Counted from the first letter of the stretch, positions 40,245-51,281 are shown. The stretch is 64,000 bases of DNA from Oceanimonas baumannii (GCF_002245495.1 NZ_NQJF01000014.1:51823-115822); one strand, 5' to 3'. Numbers and translations are program-made. Notes: generated from the sequence alone by a model not told the origin.

Positions 40245-41573
40245 ATGTTTAGCATTTCTCCGTTTGACTCTGCCCTATTCTGTGAACTGTTGTCCGATAC
40301 CGAGGCCGCCCTCCTGCTGGGAGACGAAGCCCGCATCGACGCCATGCTCAGAGTAGAAAGTGAGCTGGCCCTGGCCCAGGCTGACTGCGGCTTGATCCCG
40401 GCCGAGGCCGCCACCGCCATCGCCAGGGCAGCCGCCGAGCTGCCCCTGTCCGCCATCAAGTTGGCCAGCGGCACAGGCGCCGCCGGGGTGCCTGTGCCGG
40501 CCCTGGTCAAGGCCCTGAAACAGGCCCTGTCAGCCGATCAGGCCCGCTGGGTACATTTTGGTGCCACCAGTCAGGACATCGTCGACACCGCTCTGGTGCT
40601 CAATTGCCGGGAGTTGATCGCCGTCTTTGAACAGCGCCTGTCAGGCATTGTCGCGCGACTGGCCAAGCTGGCTCGGGCCCATCGCCATACCCTACTCGCC
40701 GGACGCACCCGCACCCAACAGGCGGTGCCAATGAACTTTGGATTCAAGGTGGCCAACTGGCTGGCGCCCCTGTTGCGCCAGCAGGAGCGGCTGCAACAGC
40801 TGAAACCGCGCCTGCTCAAGGTGCAACTGGCAGGGGCCGTGGGCACCCTGGCTGCCATGGGCGAGCGGGCGCCGGCCATTGCCGAACGCTTGGCCGAACG
40901 GCTGGAACTGGCCCCCGGGCGCAACTGGCACACGCAGCGCGACAGCCTGGTAGAGCTGGCCGACTGGCTGTCCATGACCACCGGTGCCTTGGGCAAAATC
41001 GGCCAGGACTGGCTCTGGTTAAGCCAAACCGAAGTCGGTGAGGTCACCTTTACCAACGGCGGCGGCTCCTCCACTATGCCGCAGAAGTGCAATCCGGTGA
41101 ACGCCGAAACCCTGGTGGCCCTGGCCCGCCACAATGCCGGCCAGGTGGGCCAGATGCATCAGGCCATGGTACAGGAGCACGAGCGCAGCGGCAGCGCCTG
41201 GACCCAGGAATGGCTGAGCCTTCCCCCCATGCTGATAAGCACAGCAGTAGCTCTGCGCCATGCCCGGGATGCCCTTGACCACCTGGTGGTGAACACAGCG
41301 CGCATGCAGGCCAACCTGAGTCTGTATCACGGTGTGATTTTTGCCGAGGCCGCCACCTTTGCCCTGGCCCGGGAGATGCCCCGGGATCAGGCCGACGAAC
41401 TGGTCAAGGCCGCCTGCCAGCAAGCCCTTGGCGGCGAGCAACACCTGTTCGAGCTGATCCGGAAACGATGCGGGGTGGAGTTGCAGTTAGATGAACTGCA
41501 AGAACACCTGCTGGAAGGGGGGGCTACTGCGGCCTGGTTTGACGATATCCTGAACACCGCCGAACACACCTAA
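40245..41573 (+). CDS. pcaB: 3-Carboxy-cis,cis-muconate cycloisomerase
   Basis: 442 residues of the fumarase/aspartase superfamily, with the signature GGSSTMPQKCNP (about residues 271-282) and the HFGATSQDIVDTA motif. It lactonises 3-carboxy-cis,cis-muconate to 4-carboxymuconolactone, the substrate of PcaL. It sits third in the plus-strand pca operon. Confidence 0.96.
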   Translation: MFSISPFDSALFCELLSDTEAALLLGDEARIDAMLRVESELALAQADCGLIPAEAATAIARAAAELPLSAIKLASGTGAAGVPVPALVKALKQALSADQARWVHFGATSQDIVDTALVLNCRELIAVFEQRLSGIVARLAKLARAHRHTLLAGRTRTQQAVPMNFGFKVANWLAPLLRQQERLQQLKPRLLKVQLAGAVGTLAAMGERAPAIAERLAERLELAPGRNWHTQRDSLVELADWLSMTTGALGKIGQDWLWLSQTEVGEVTFTNGGGSSTMPQKCNPVNAETLVALARHNAGQVGQMHQAMVQEHERSGSAWTQEWLSLPPMLISTAVALRHARDALDHLVVNTARMQANLSLYHGVIFAEAATFALAREMPRDQADELVKAACQQALGGEQHLFELIRKRCGVELQLDELQEHLLEGGATAAWFDDILNTAEHT

Positions 41574-41693
41574 CCCAAGCATTGCGTCGTGTCGTCATTC
41601 ACTACCGGCGGCGCGGCGTCGGCTGGTAGCCAGCGCCTACAGGTCGGTACGCCCGGCCGGAAACCGCAAGTTACATAAAAAGAGAGTTGCCCC

Positions 41694-42626
41694 ATGCTGG
41701 CCATCATGTCCATTACTGCCCCCATCTTTCTGCTGATAGGCATGGGTTACGGTGCCGTGCGCTGTCGTCTGATCCCTGCCGACACCATTCCCGGCCTGGG
41801 CCGTTTCGTACTTTACTTCGCCATGCCCGGCCTGATCCTCAGCACCCTGAGCAAGATGCGCATAGAGGAAGTTATCGAGCCCGGTTTCATGCTGGCCTAT
41901 GGCCTGGGATCCTTATTGCTGATGGGGCTCGGATTGCTGCTATTTCGCCTGCAGCGGCAGGATCCGGTGCTGGCTTCCCTCAAAACCATGGGGATGGTGA
42001 TGCCTAATACCCCCTACTTCGGTTTTCCGGTGCTGCTGCAGGTGGTGGATAGCATCGCCGGTCAGGCCCTGGCCATGGCCATGCTGGTGGAGGCCATGCT
42101 GATCATTCCCCTGTCAATGGCGTTACTGGAGTTCTACTCTTCGCGGGACAGCAGCCAGTCTCTGGGAAAAGTGCTGCTCACCCTGCCCAGACGAGTTTTA
42201 CGCAACCCCATGATCATCGCCATTCTCGCCGGTTTGCTGATCTCTCTGCTCGAGTTGCATCTGCCCCATTCCCTGAGCACCACCCTGGACATGCTGGGCC
42301 AGGCCTCGGCGGCAGTGGCCCTGTTTGTGATCGGCGCTTCCCTGGTGGGTAGCCCACTCAAGAGCAAGATTGGCGCCATGTTGCCGGTGTTAGCGGGCAA
42401 GCTGGTAGTCCATCCGCTGCTGGTGGGACTGATGATCTGGCTGCTGCCGCCCTTTGACCCCGATCTGCAATTGGCGCTGCTGCTGCTGGCCGCCATGCCC
42501 ATGATGAGCATCTACCCCATTTTTGGCAGCCAGTACGGCCATCGGCACTTCGCCGCCGGCACCCTGTTGCTGACCACTCTGAGCGCCTTTGCCAGTGTCT
42601 CATTGCTGCTGTTGTTTGTTCGCTGA
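41694..42626 (+). CDS. AEC (auxin efflux carrier)-family transporter
   Basis: 310 residues, about ten hydrophobic helices; AEC family secondary carriers transport organic anions such as malonate. FGFPVLL in the middle and NPMIIAILAGLLIS are typical. Located within the pca cluster, it may carry an aromatic acid or pathway intermediate; a precise substrate cannot be stated. Confidence 0.82.
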   Translation: MLAIMSITAPIFLLIGMGYGAVRCRLIPADTIPGLGRFVLYFAMPGLILSTLSKMRIEEVIEPGFMLAYGLGSLLLMGLGLLLFRLQRQDPVLASLKTMGMVMPNTPYFGFPVLLQVVDSIAGQALAMAMLVEAMLIIPLSMALLEFYSSRDSSQSLGKVLLTLPRRVLRNPMIIAILAGLLISLLELHLPHSLSTTLDMLGQASAAVALFVIGASLVGSPLKSKIGAMLPVLAGKLVVHPLLVGLMIWLLPPFDPDLQLALLLLAAMPMMSIYPIFGSQYGHRHFAAGTLLLTTLSAFASVSLLLLFVR

Positions 42627-42805
42627 CTCCAATCCGGCTGCAAGGGCTTATTTATATTAAAAGCGATATAGAGGACGCCCACTTTTTCATTGTTCTATTC
42701 CCTTCCGGTGACTTAATTTTGTTTCACTGATGAAAATAAGTTGTAACTCAACAGAAAACACACTGTCACCGAAATAACAAGACAACACGACCTGGGAGGG
42801 ATCCT

Positions 42806-43801
42806 ATGAAAAAAGTTGCAACCTTGCTCCTGAGTACTCTGCTCGCCAGCCCGTTGGCCATGGCCGCAGACTACACACTACGCTTCTCCCATTTCTGGCC
42901 GGCCAACTCCGGCATTCACCAGGGCTTTGAGGAATGGGGCCTGTCACTGAAGGCTGCCTCCGGCGGACGCCTGCAGGTGGAGTTTTACCCGGCCCAGACC
43001 CTGACCAAGGCGCCCCAGAGTTATGACGGGGTCAAGATGGGCATCGCCGATATCACCGCCACCGTGCAGGGCTATACCGCCAACCGCTTTCCCCTCACCC
43101 AGATCATGGAGCTACCCGGTATGGTCGACTCGGCGGTACATGGCTCCTGCGTGCTGCAGTCGCTCTTTGACGAAGGCCTGATCACCAAGGAATACGACGA
43201 CACCCAGGTGCTTTATCTCTTTACTCACGGACCCGGCTACCTGCATACCCGGGACAAGGCCATAGCCAGCCCGGACGATCTGGCCGGTCTCAAGATCCGC
43301 CGGCCCACCACGGTCGTGGCCCAGTTGCTTGAGTCCCAGGGCGCCCAGCCGGTGGGCATGCCGGCTCCGGAGACCTATCCGTCCCTGCAGCGGGGGGTGC
43401 TCGATGGTGTGGCCTTTCCCTGGGAAGCCATGAAGGTGTTTCGCACTAATGAGCAGGCCGATTATCACACCGAGGTCAACCTCTACACCCTGTCATTTAT
43501 GGTCACCATGAACAAGCGGGTCTACAACGGCATGCCGGAAGATCTGAAAGCCGTGCTGGCTGAGCATTCCGGCAAAGAATGGTCACAGAAGCTGGCTCAG
43601 GTATTTGACGAGCTCGACCGTGCCGGCCGTGCCGAGGCAGTTGATGCCGGCCACCAACTGGTGCCGGTGCAACAGGCCGACTGGCAGCCGGTATTTGAGC
43701 AGTCCAGGCAGGCATATTTGTCGGGCCTGGAAAAGCGCCGCCTGCCCGCCAACCAGGTCTACCAGCGGGCCCTTGAACTTGCCGACGCCTGTCGCACCTG
43801 A
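42806..43801 (+). CDS. dctP: TRAP transporter solute-binding protein
   Basis: 331 residues with Sec signal peptide (cleavage after AMA near 22) and a DctP fold. LKIRRPTTVV contains the conserved carboxylate-binding arginine. It delivers an organic acid to DctQM. Its position between pcaB and pobR suggests an aromatic or related carboxylate such as 4-hydroxybenzoate or protocatechuate. Confidence 0.9.
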   Translation: MKKVATLLLSTLLASPLAMAADYTLRFSHFWPANSGIHQGFEEWGLSLKAASGGRLQVEFYPAQTLTKAPQSYDGVKMGIADITATVQGYTANRFPLTQIMELPGMVDSAVHGSCVLQSLFDEGLITKEYDDTQVLYLFTHGPGYLHTRDKAIASPDDLAGLKIRRPTTVVAQLLESQGAQPVGMPAPETYPSLQRGVLDGVAFPWEAMKVFRTNEQADYHTEVNLYTLSFMVTMNKRVYNGMPEDLKAVLAEHSGKEWSQKLAQVFDELDRAGRAEAVDAGHQLVPVQQADWQPVFEQSRQAYLSGLEKRRLPANQVYQRALELADACRT

Positions 43802-43818
43802 TTTGGGGAGATCACACC

Positions 43819-44343
43819 ATGAATAGCCTGACCCGATTGACGGACAGGGCAGCCCTGCTGCTGTACTGGCTCGGAGGTGTGCTGATCGTCGCTATGATGC
43901 TGATAGTGATCGCCGATGTGGCCGCCCGGGGGCTCTTCTCCCTGACCGATGGTCAGCTGGATCTGACCTTTGTGGGCGGCATTGAGCTGGTCAAGTTCAG
44001 CCTGCTTTTTTCCATGTTGCTCGCCTTTCCCCATGCGGTGGACAAGGGGCAGATAGTGGTGGACTTGTTCACCCAGCAGATGAACGCCGCCCGGCTGCGC
44101 TTTTTTACCGGTGGCTACACCCTGGGCTTTGGTCTGCTCGGTGCCGCCTGGTGCTGGCGTTTCACCGAGGCCGCCCACTCGGCCCGCCAGACCGGTGAGC
44201 TGACCCAGGATCTGCTGCTGCCGATGTCCGCCATCTATCAGGCTGCGTCCCTGGCCTTGGCGGTGCTGGCCCTGCGCGCCCTGCTGGTGGGAGTAAATAT
44301 CGTAATGGGCACCCATGCCCCGGAACAGGAGCGTCACTCATGA
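43819..44343 (+). CDS. dctQ: TRAP transporter small membrane subunit
   Basis: 174 residues, four transmembrane helices typical of DctQ. It links the binding protein and DctM. The stop overlaps the dctM ATG by 4 bp. 17 bp separate it from dctP. Confidence 0.9.
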   Translation: MNSLTRLTDRAALLLYWLGGVLIVAMMLIVIADVAARGLFSLTDGQLDLTFVGGIELVKFSLLFSMLLAFPHAVDKGQIVVDLFTQQMNAARLRFFTGGYTLGFGLLGAAWCWRFTEAAHSARQTGELTQDLLLPMSAIYQAASLALAVLALRALLVGVNIVMGTHAPEQERHS

Positions 44344-45668
44344 GCCCCGCCCTGCTTGGATTACTGTGCCTGGCCGGCATGCTGGTAATGATCGCCCTGC
44401 GCTGCCCCATTGCCCTGGCCATGGCCCTGACCGGCCTGATCGGTTTTGGCCTGATCGTGGCCTTTGAGCCGGCCCTGGCCCTGCTGGAAGCAGGGCCTTT
44501 TGAAACCCTCAGCAATTACAGTTTCAGTCCCATTCCCATGTTTTTGCTGATGGGGGTTCTGGCCTCCAAGGCGCGCATGTCCCAGGAGCTGTTCAGCGCC
44601 GCCCGCTCTCTGTTTGGCGGCTGGCGCGGCGGTATGGCCATTGCTGCGGTGTCCGCCTGCGGCACCTTTTCCGCCATCTCCGGCTCCTCGGTGGCCACCG
44701 CCGCCAGCATGTCGCGGGTGGCGCTGCCGGAAATGCGCAAGCACGGCTATGCCGACTCCCTGGCCACCGGCACCCTGGCCGCCGGAGGCACCCTGGGCAT
44801 AATTATTCCGCCCAGCATCGCCCTGCTGTTGTATGCGCTGATCACCGAGCAGTCGGTAGGCGACATGTTTATCGCCGGCCTGCTGCCCGGCCTGCTGGGA
44901 CTGGTGCTGTATTGCGCCACCATCGCCCTGCTGGTGTTCCGCTATCCGCACCTGGCCCAACCCGGTAGCGCCACCGCCTGGAACCAGAAACTGAAAGACA
45001 TGCGCGGCTTTTTGCCCTTTATGCTGGTATTCGCCCTGATCATCGGCGGTATTTACAGCGGTCTGTTCACACCCACCGAGGCTGCCGCCATCGGGGCCGG
45101 TATTACCCTGGTTATCGCCCTTGTGCGCGGCATGCGCTGGCGCGGCCTGATCGAGGCGGTGTCGGAAACCCTGGCGCTGTCGGCAATGATCTTCTTTATG
45201 ATCGTCGGCGCCGAGATCTTCGGTTATTTCCTGTCGGTCTCCCGTCTGTCGTTTTTCCTGGTCGAGCTGGTGGCCGACTGGCAACTGCCCCCCTATGCGG
45301 TGCTGTTCGCCGTGCTGCTGTTGTTCATGGTGCTCGGCTGCGTGATGGACAGCATCGCTATGTTACTGCTGACGGTGCCGGTGGTGATGCCGCTGGTTAT
45401 TAATGCCGGCTTCGATCCCGTGTGGTTTGGCATTGTGGCGGTGATCACCGTGGAACTGGGGCTAATGACGCCGCCGGTGGGCATGAACGTGTTCGTGATC
45501 AAGAGCGTCTCGCCCGAGGTGCCGATAGGCCAGATTTACAAGGGCGTCCTGCCCTTTGTGTTGTCGGATCTGGTGCGACTGCTGCTGCTCATCCTATTTC
45601 CGGTATTGGCCCTGGGCCTGCTCCGATCATCATTCACCACCGGCGGGCCACCGCCCGCCGTGATTTAA
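44340..45668 (+). CDS. dctM: TRAP transporter large membrane subunit
   Basis: 442 residues with about 12 transmembrane helices; the ion-coupled permease of the TRAP system. Typical FAISGSSVATAASM and GTLAAGGTLGIIIPPSI segments are visible, with the last MTPPVGMNVFVIKS. It forms an operon with dctPQ and the SphA-like gene, 15 bp downstream. Confidence 0.93.
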   Translation: MSPALLGLLCLAGMLVMIALRCPIALAMALTGLIGFGLIVAFEPALALLEAGPFETLSNYSFSPIPMFLLMGVLASKARMSQELFSAARSLFGGWRGGMAIAAVSACGTFSAISGSSVATAASMSRVALPEMRKHGYADSLATGTLAAGGTLGIIIPPSIALLLYALITEQSVGDMFIAGLLPGLLGLVLYCATIALLVFRYPHLAQPGSATAWNQKLKDMRGFLPFMLVFALIIGGIYSGLFTPTEAAAIGAGITLVIALVRGMRWRGLIEAVSETLALSAMIFFMIVGAEIFGYFLSVSRLSFFLVELVADWQLPPYAVLFAVLLLFMVLGCVMDSIAMLLLTVPVVMPLVINAGFDPVWFGIVAVITVELGLMTPPVGMNVFVIKSVSPEVPIGQIYKGVLPFVLSDLVRLLLLILFPVLALGLLRSSFTTGGPPPAVI

Positions 45669-45683
45669 CCAAAGGACTGCTGT

Positions 45684-46589
45684 ATGACTTGTGTAACTGT
45701 CCGGACTGCCTTCAACCCTAGCCAGGCGCTGACCCTGGCCGCCAGTCTGCTGCTAAGCTCGCCCGCCACCCTGGCGGTCACCGGCCACTATGTGCCCGGT
45801 GTGGAAGGCGTCAAGGGCTCCTCGGTGCCCCCCGCCGGCACCTATTACCGGGGCTATGGGGTACATTACGATATAGACCAGCTTAACGATGACAACGGCG
45901 ACGCCCTGCCTGGCAGCAACACCGGCACGGTAAGCGCCCTGGCCAACCGCTTTATTCATATCACCAATAAACAGTTTCTGAACGCCGACTACGGCTTTGA
46001 AACCATTATTCCCGTCCAGCACACCTCCCTGGACTTTGATCTGCTTGGCATCGACAGCAGCGAAACCGAAGTGGGTGATATTTTTATCGGCCCGGTGGTG
46101 CTGGGCTGGCACGGCCAACAGTGGGATGCGGTGTTCGCCTCCGGGATCTGGTTCGATACCGGAAGCACCTCAGAGCCTTCCTCCGCGGGAAAGGGCTACA
46201 AGAGCGCCATGATCACTCTGGGCGGTAACTACTATATAGACGCCGCCAAAAGCTGGTCGTTTTCTGCCCTGTCCCGCTACGAGATCAACTTCGATGACGA
46301 CAACGGCGTAAACCGGGGAGACAGCTTTCTGGTGGAATGGGGCTTGGGCAAGCGCCTGAGCAACGGCGTAGAGCTCGGCCTGATTGGCTACGATGGCTGG
46401 CAGCTGGAAGAAAATACCGGCGGTGATGCCCTGCCGGGCAAGGTGGAGAAACACGCTCTGGGCCTGGAAGTAGGCTATTTCTGGCCGAACCAGGGTTTTG
46501 GTGTGACCGGTGCCTACCTCAATGAATATCGGGTAGACAATGCCACCGAAGGTGATCTGTTCCGTATTGGCCTGACCAAGATCTTCTGA
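45684..46589 (+). CDS. SphA-family outer-membrane transporter (phenol meta-pathway MetA-like, COG4313)
   Basis: 301 residues with an N-terminal signal (cleavage near TLA) and a beta-strand-rich body with many alternating strands and a C-terminal GLTKIF aromatic terminus typical of outer-membrane barrels. The GYGVHYDIDQLND and LGWHGQQWD motifs resemble proteins of aromatic-degradation clusters. It probably lets hydrophobic aromatics cross the outer membrane. Confidence 0.8.
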   Translation: MTCVTVRTAFNPSQALTLAASLLLSSPATLAVTGHYVPGVEGVKGSSVPPAGTYYRGYGVHYDIDQLNDDNGDALPGSNTGTVSALANRFIHITNKQFLNADYGFETIIPVQHTSLDFDLLGIDSSETEVGDIFIGPVVLGWHGQQWDAVFASGIWFDTGSTSEPSSAGKGYKSAMITLGGNYYIDAAKSWSFSALSRYEINFDDDNGVNRGDSFLVEWGLGKRLSNGVELGLIGYDGWQLEENTGGDALPGKVEKHALGLEVGYFWPNQGFGVTGAYLNEYRVDNATEGDLFRIGLTKIF

Positions 46590-46618
46590 CCCTCACACGC
46601 TGATATATTCTGCCTGTA

Positions 46619-46650
46619 GGGCCACTCCTTCATCGGAGTGGTCCTTCTTT
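46619..46650 (+). terminator. Terminator after the SphA-like gene
   Basis: GGCCACTCC / GGAGTGGTCC stem (one G-U pair) with a T-rich TTCTTTCT tail, between the convergent SphA-like gene and pobR; it overlaps the pobR 3' end. Confidence 0.8.
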
Positions 46651-47538
46651 CTCCCCCTCGGAAACGGAATCGAACTGCGCTATCCCCGCCTGTCGAAAAG
46701 TGTTGGGCGAGGTCCCGGCCAGACGACGGAAAAAACGGGAAAAATAAGCCGGTTCACTGAATCCCAGTAGATCGGACACCTGGCTGACCGTCATGGCGGT
46801 GTAGAGCAAACTGCGTTTGGCTTCAAGCAACAACCGTTGATGGATAAACTGCAATGCACTCTGCCCGCCCAAACGACGACAGAGTGTGTTGAGGTAAGTT
46901 ACAGAAATCCCCAGCGTATCGGCATACTTCTGCACCGGCCATTGCTGTGCGTAGTGCTCTTCCACCAGCCGGGAAAAACGAAAAAATATTTTGTGCTTTT
47001 TGGTAACAAGCTCTTCGCCATTGTCCCGTTCCAGACTTTTACGCTGCAACCAGGTCAGCAACAGGTTAACCCAGGACGCCAGCGCCAGTTGCCGCCCGGG
47101 CAAGTGATGATAGTACTCCCGGGCCAGCCCTTCAAACAAGGAACGCAACAAAACTGCGTCTTCTCCTAACTCCATGCAAAGCGACGCACTGCCAAAGGCC
47201 AGGGGCATATTCAGTGACTGTTCAAACTGGCTGACCAGCGGCACTGCCAGGGTCAGGACACCACCGGTCACGTCCGGAGAGAAGCGAAAGCCATGCACGC
47301 ACAGGGGAGGCACCCATTGCAACGCCCCCTCTCTCATGAGCCAGATATCACCTTCAATATTCAGCTCGACTTCCCCCTGGTGTACATAAAGCAACTGGTA
47401 AAGATCACCGTGCCGGTGGGGTTTGATCTCCCAATCATGCAAGCGGCTGCGCTGAGCAATCGACTCATAGTGCAGCATATCGGGGGCCGCCCAATGGGCC
47501 TGTTCACCATACAGCTGGAAAATCGGGATCTCGCTCAC
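46630..47538 (-). CDS. pobR: AraC-family transcriptional regulator PobR-like
   Basis: 302 residues from the GTG at 47538, which has GAGGAG 5 bases upstream. An N-terminal cupin-like effector domain (HRHGDLYQLLYVHQGEVEL) and a C-terminal double HTH (SVTYLNTLCRRLGGQS and VSQVSDLLGFSEPAYFSRFF) are visible. Its divergent position to pobA, with 131 bp between starts, indicates an activator of pobA responding to 4-hydroxybenzoate. Confidence 0.85.
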   Translation of the reverse strand: MSEIPIFQLYGEQAHWAAPDMLHYESIAQRSRLHDWEIKPHRHGDLYQLLYVHQGEVELNIEGDIWLMREGALQWVPPLCVHGFRFSPDVTGGVLTLAVPLVSQFEQSLNMPLAFGSASLCMELGEDAVLLRSLFEGLAREYYHHLPGRQLALASWVNLLLTWLQRKSLERDNGEELVTKKHKIFFRFSRLVEEHYAQQWPVQKYADTLGISVTYLNTLCRRLGGQSALQFIHQRLLLEAKRSLLYTAMTVSQVSDLLGFSEPAYFSRFFRRLAGTSPNTFRQAGIAQFDSVSEGEKEGPLR

Positions 47539-47573
47539 AAGAGCTCCTCTTGTTTTAAAAAGTCCAATTATAA

Positions 47574-48854
<1,281 letters not shown>

Positions 48855-49009
48855 ATAACAGATGAAAGTGGTCAGAATGATAGGGGAAAGTTCTGACCGC
48901 TGACATCATTACCTATCGTCGTCTGATACGGTATCAATAAAGCACCTGGGTCATACTCCCCGTTGTATGGCCTGAGATTAACTCTCGACTATTTAGACGG
49001 AGATAAATT

Positions 49010-49162
49010 ATGGGACTGGGAGGCATCAGTATATGGCAACTCCTCATCGTGGCATTAATCCTGGTGTTGTTATTTGGTTCAAAAAAATTGCGCAGTTTGG
49101 GTAATGACCTAGGCAGTGCCGTACAAGGGTTCAGAAAAAACATGAAGGAAAATAGCGAATAA
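49010..49162 (+). CDS. tatA: Solitary TatA/TatE-type protein translocase component
   Basis: 50 residues, below usual gene-calling limits. N-terminal [20 protein letters not shown] helix, FGSKKL hinge and amphipathic helix [16 protein letters not shown] are the complete TatA pattern. GGAGA 7 bases upstream supports the start. Unlike usual tatABC, no tatB or tatC follows. It may act as a TatE-like extra pore subunit. The pch cluster contains a Tat substrate (PchX), but a functional link is only inference. Confidence 0.9.
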   Translation: MGLGGISIWQLLIVALILVLLFGSKKLRSLGNDLGSAVQGFRKNMKENSE

Positions 49163-49208
49163 ATCAGCCTGCCAAATCAAACTTACCGGTACACGCTTTG
49201 ACAAAGAT

Positions 49209-49280
49209 GCTGGCCTGTACCCACAGCTCCACCAGCCGGATCTTGCCCGAACGGGCGCCACCTAAAATAAGTTCATGAAA
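49209..49280 (-). pseudogene. Possible remnant of cobU (adenosylcobinamide kinase) N-terminus
   Basis: The minus-strand frame reads HELILGGARSGKIRLVEL, matching the CobU N-terminal P-loop (ELILGGARSGKSRLAE). After about 23 residues the similarity ends, and neither a start nor the rest of the kinase is present. Probably a relic of a lost cobalamin gene; chance similarity cannot be excluded for so short a match. Confidence 0.42.
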
Positions 49281-49443
49281 GGCCAGTCCCGAATGTGGGT
49301 TGCAGCTCCCCCCTGCTTTCCTGTTATAAAGGTGTTTTGCGGAGCATTGTACCCGTCGCCGCCACGATATCCTGTTCAGAAACTGGCTGTGATAAACTGT
49401 GATCCTTATCAAGCTTTGACAACATCCGCAGGGAGCCAGACGC

Positions 49444-49731
49444 ATGAACTTCAAAGCCTTTCACGCCTCACTCAACCAGTCCAAGCCACCCGCCGGCCTT
49501 TCCGATGCCCTTACCGCCCTCTGGCTGGATGCCAATGGCCAGTGGGAACAAGCCCATGAATGTATACGTGATAACAGTGATCGGCCTTCCGCCTGGGTAC
49601 ATGCCTATCTGCACCACGTAGAAGGCGTATTATGGAACGCCGACTACTGGTATGGCCGCGCCGGCAAGCAACGCCCGACATGCTCCACCCAAGAAGAATG
49701 GCAGCAGATAGTGCAGGCACTGCTGGACTGA
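49444..49731 (+). CDS. Conserved hypothetical protein
   Basis: 95 residues without known domain. The pattern LWLDANGQWEQAHECI and AWVHAYLHHVEGVLWNADYWYGRAGK resembles a small conserved bacterial family with helix-repeat character, seen in several proteobacteria. A ribosome site (GGGAGCC) lies 8 bases upstream of the ATG. Function unknown. Confidence 0.75.
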   Translation: MNFKAFHASLNQSKPPAGLSDALTALWLDANGQWEQAHECIRDNSDRPSAWVHAYLHHVEGVLWNADYWYGRAGKQRPTCSTQEEWQQIVQALLD

Positions 49732-49892
49732 TTCACCAGAACCATCCTGGCCATAAAATTTTTGCCCCGTTATTCCGGGGCAAAACGCCGAGGTGCAAGC
49801 AACGTACCGTTTAATGGTAAGAAGTAACCGACATCACTATTTCAGCTTTTTTTGTAAAGAGTCAAATCAGAAAATATATAAACGGTTTAAGA

Positions 49893-49927
49893 CCTGACGG
49901 TGAACCAATAGCCGGCTCACCGTCAGG
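49893..49927 (-). terminator. Hairpin downstream of the amidohydrolase operon
   Basis: CCTGACGGTGA / TCACCGTCAGG perfect 11-bp stem with a 13-base loop, 52 bases beyond the amidohydrolase stop. The tail is only mildly T-rich, so termination is likely but not certain. A separate GCCCCG/CGGGGC hairpin at 49762-49784 lies closer to the plus-strand gene end. Confidence 0.5.
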
Positions 49928-49978
49928 CCAGGAGTGAATAACCACTTCTCAACATAAACCATATTTAATCATTATTTT

Positions 49979-51238
49979 TTATACTATTATTGCCTGCTCC
50001 AGCATGGCGTGCAGCAACACATTACACCCATCATGCAGGTCGGCCGGAGCTGCATTTTCTATCTCATTGTGGCTGATACCCTTTTCGCAAGGGACAAATA
50101 TCATGCCGGCGGGAGCAATCCGCCCAATAAAAATGGCATCGTGGCCAGCTCCGCTGACAATCTCCATGTGTGAATACCCAAGCTGATTTGAGGCATGGCG
50201 TACCGCATCGATACAGTTATCGGAGAAGTGCTCGGGAATAAAATCTGCGGTTGGAGTAAGCTCGGCACACAGCCCATGGCGCTGACTGACGTCTTTCACC
50301 AGTTCAACCAGGCTGTTCGCCATTGCTGTCAGCGTATCAGCATCAAAGTGCCTCAGATCAATGCTCATGTTGACCTGACCCGGAATAACATTGCGCGAGC
50401 CTGGATGAACCTGCATTACACCAACTGTGCCACGGCCATGGGGCTGATGCTCATTGGCAATACGGTTCACCGCCTGGGTTATCTCGGCAGCCCCCAGCAG
50501 AGCATCTCGTCGTAAACGCATGGGAGTAGGACCAGCGTGAGCTTCCTGACCGGTAAGCGTCAGGTCGAACCACTTCTGCCCCAAAGCCCCCACCACCACT
50601 CCTATCGTTTTACCGCATTCTTCAAGTATTGGGCCTTGTTCAATATGAACTTCAAAGAATGCCTTGATATGGTCACTGCTCACCTGCGCCTTGCCACTGT
50701 AACCAATATTGGTCAGGGCATCACCGACACTAACCCCATCGGGGTCGGTCTGGGCCAGCATTTTTTCCAGTTCAAGCTGTCCTGTAAATACGCCTGAGCC
50801 CATCATGCAAGGAGGAAAACGACACCCTTCTTCGTTGGTCCATACAACAACCTCAATCGGCGCTTTCGTCTGAATATTATGCTGGTTGAGGGTGCGAATT
50901 ACCTCCAGCCCGGCCATCACGCCATAACATCCATCAAACTTTCCGCCTGTCGGCTGAGTATCGATGTGACTGCCGGTCATGACCACTGGCAGCCCGGGTT
51001 CCTGACCAGGACGTTGGGCAAAGATATTACCTATCGCATCAACACGAATGGAGCAGCCCTCCGCCCGGCACCATTCGACAAACAAATCCCGGGCCTGGCG
51101 ATCCAGGTCAGTTAACGCTTGCCGGTTAACACCCCCTTTTGGCGTCGCTCCCAGTCTGGCAAGCTCCATCAGGGAATCCCAGAGGCGTTCACGATCGGTG
51201 TGTAATGTCACAACAGGGTTAAGTTGTACCGTGTTCAT
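49979..51238 (-). CDS. M20-family Zn-dependent amidohydrolase (N-carbamoyl-L-amino acid/allantoate type)
   Basis: 419 residues. The metal ligands of the M20 family are visible: GSHIDTQPTGGKFDG (H, D), WTNEEGCRFPP (E), HIEQGPIL (H) and ISHNEIE (H). Members hydrolyse N-carbamoyl amino acids, beta-ureidopropionate or allantoate. The start at 51238 uses AGAGGG. It is transcribed after the SSS symporter and GntR regulator genes as one cluster; the substrate is not determined by sequence. Confidence 0.85.
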   Translation of the reverse strand: MNTVQLNPVVTLHTDRERLWDSLMELARLGATPKGGVNRQALTDLDRQARDLFVEWCRAEGCSIRVDAIGNIFAQRPGQEPGLPVVMTGSHIDTQPTGGKFDGCYGVMAGLEVIRTLNQHNIQTKAPIEVVVWTNEEGCRFPPCMMGSGVFTGQLELEKMLAQTDPDGVSVGDALTNIGYSGKAQVSSDHIKAFFEVHIEQGPILEECGKTIGVVVGALGQKWFDLTLTGQEAHAGPTPMRLRRDALLGAAEITQAVNRIANEHQPHGRGTVGVMQVHPGSRNVIPGQVNMSIDLRHFDADTLTAMANSLVELVKDVSQRHGLCAELTPTADFIPEHFSDNCIDAVRHASNQLGYSHMEIVSGAGHDAIFIGRIAPAGMIFVPCEKGISHNEIENAAPADLHDGCNVLLHAMLEQAIIV

Positions 51239-51281
51239 CAAGGTCCCTCTTTTTGATTAACTTAGGAAATATGGGGTCGCT

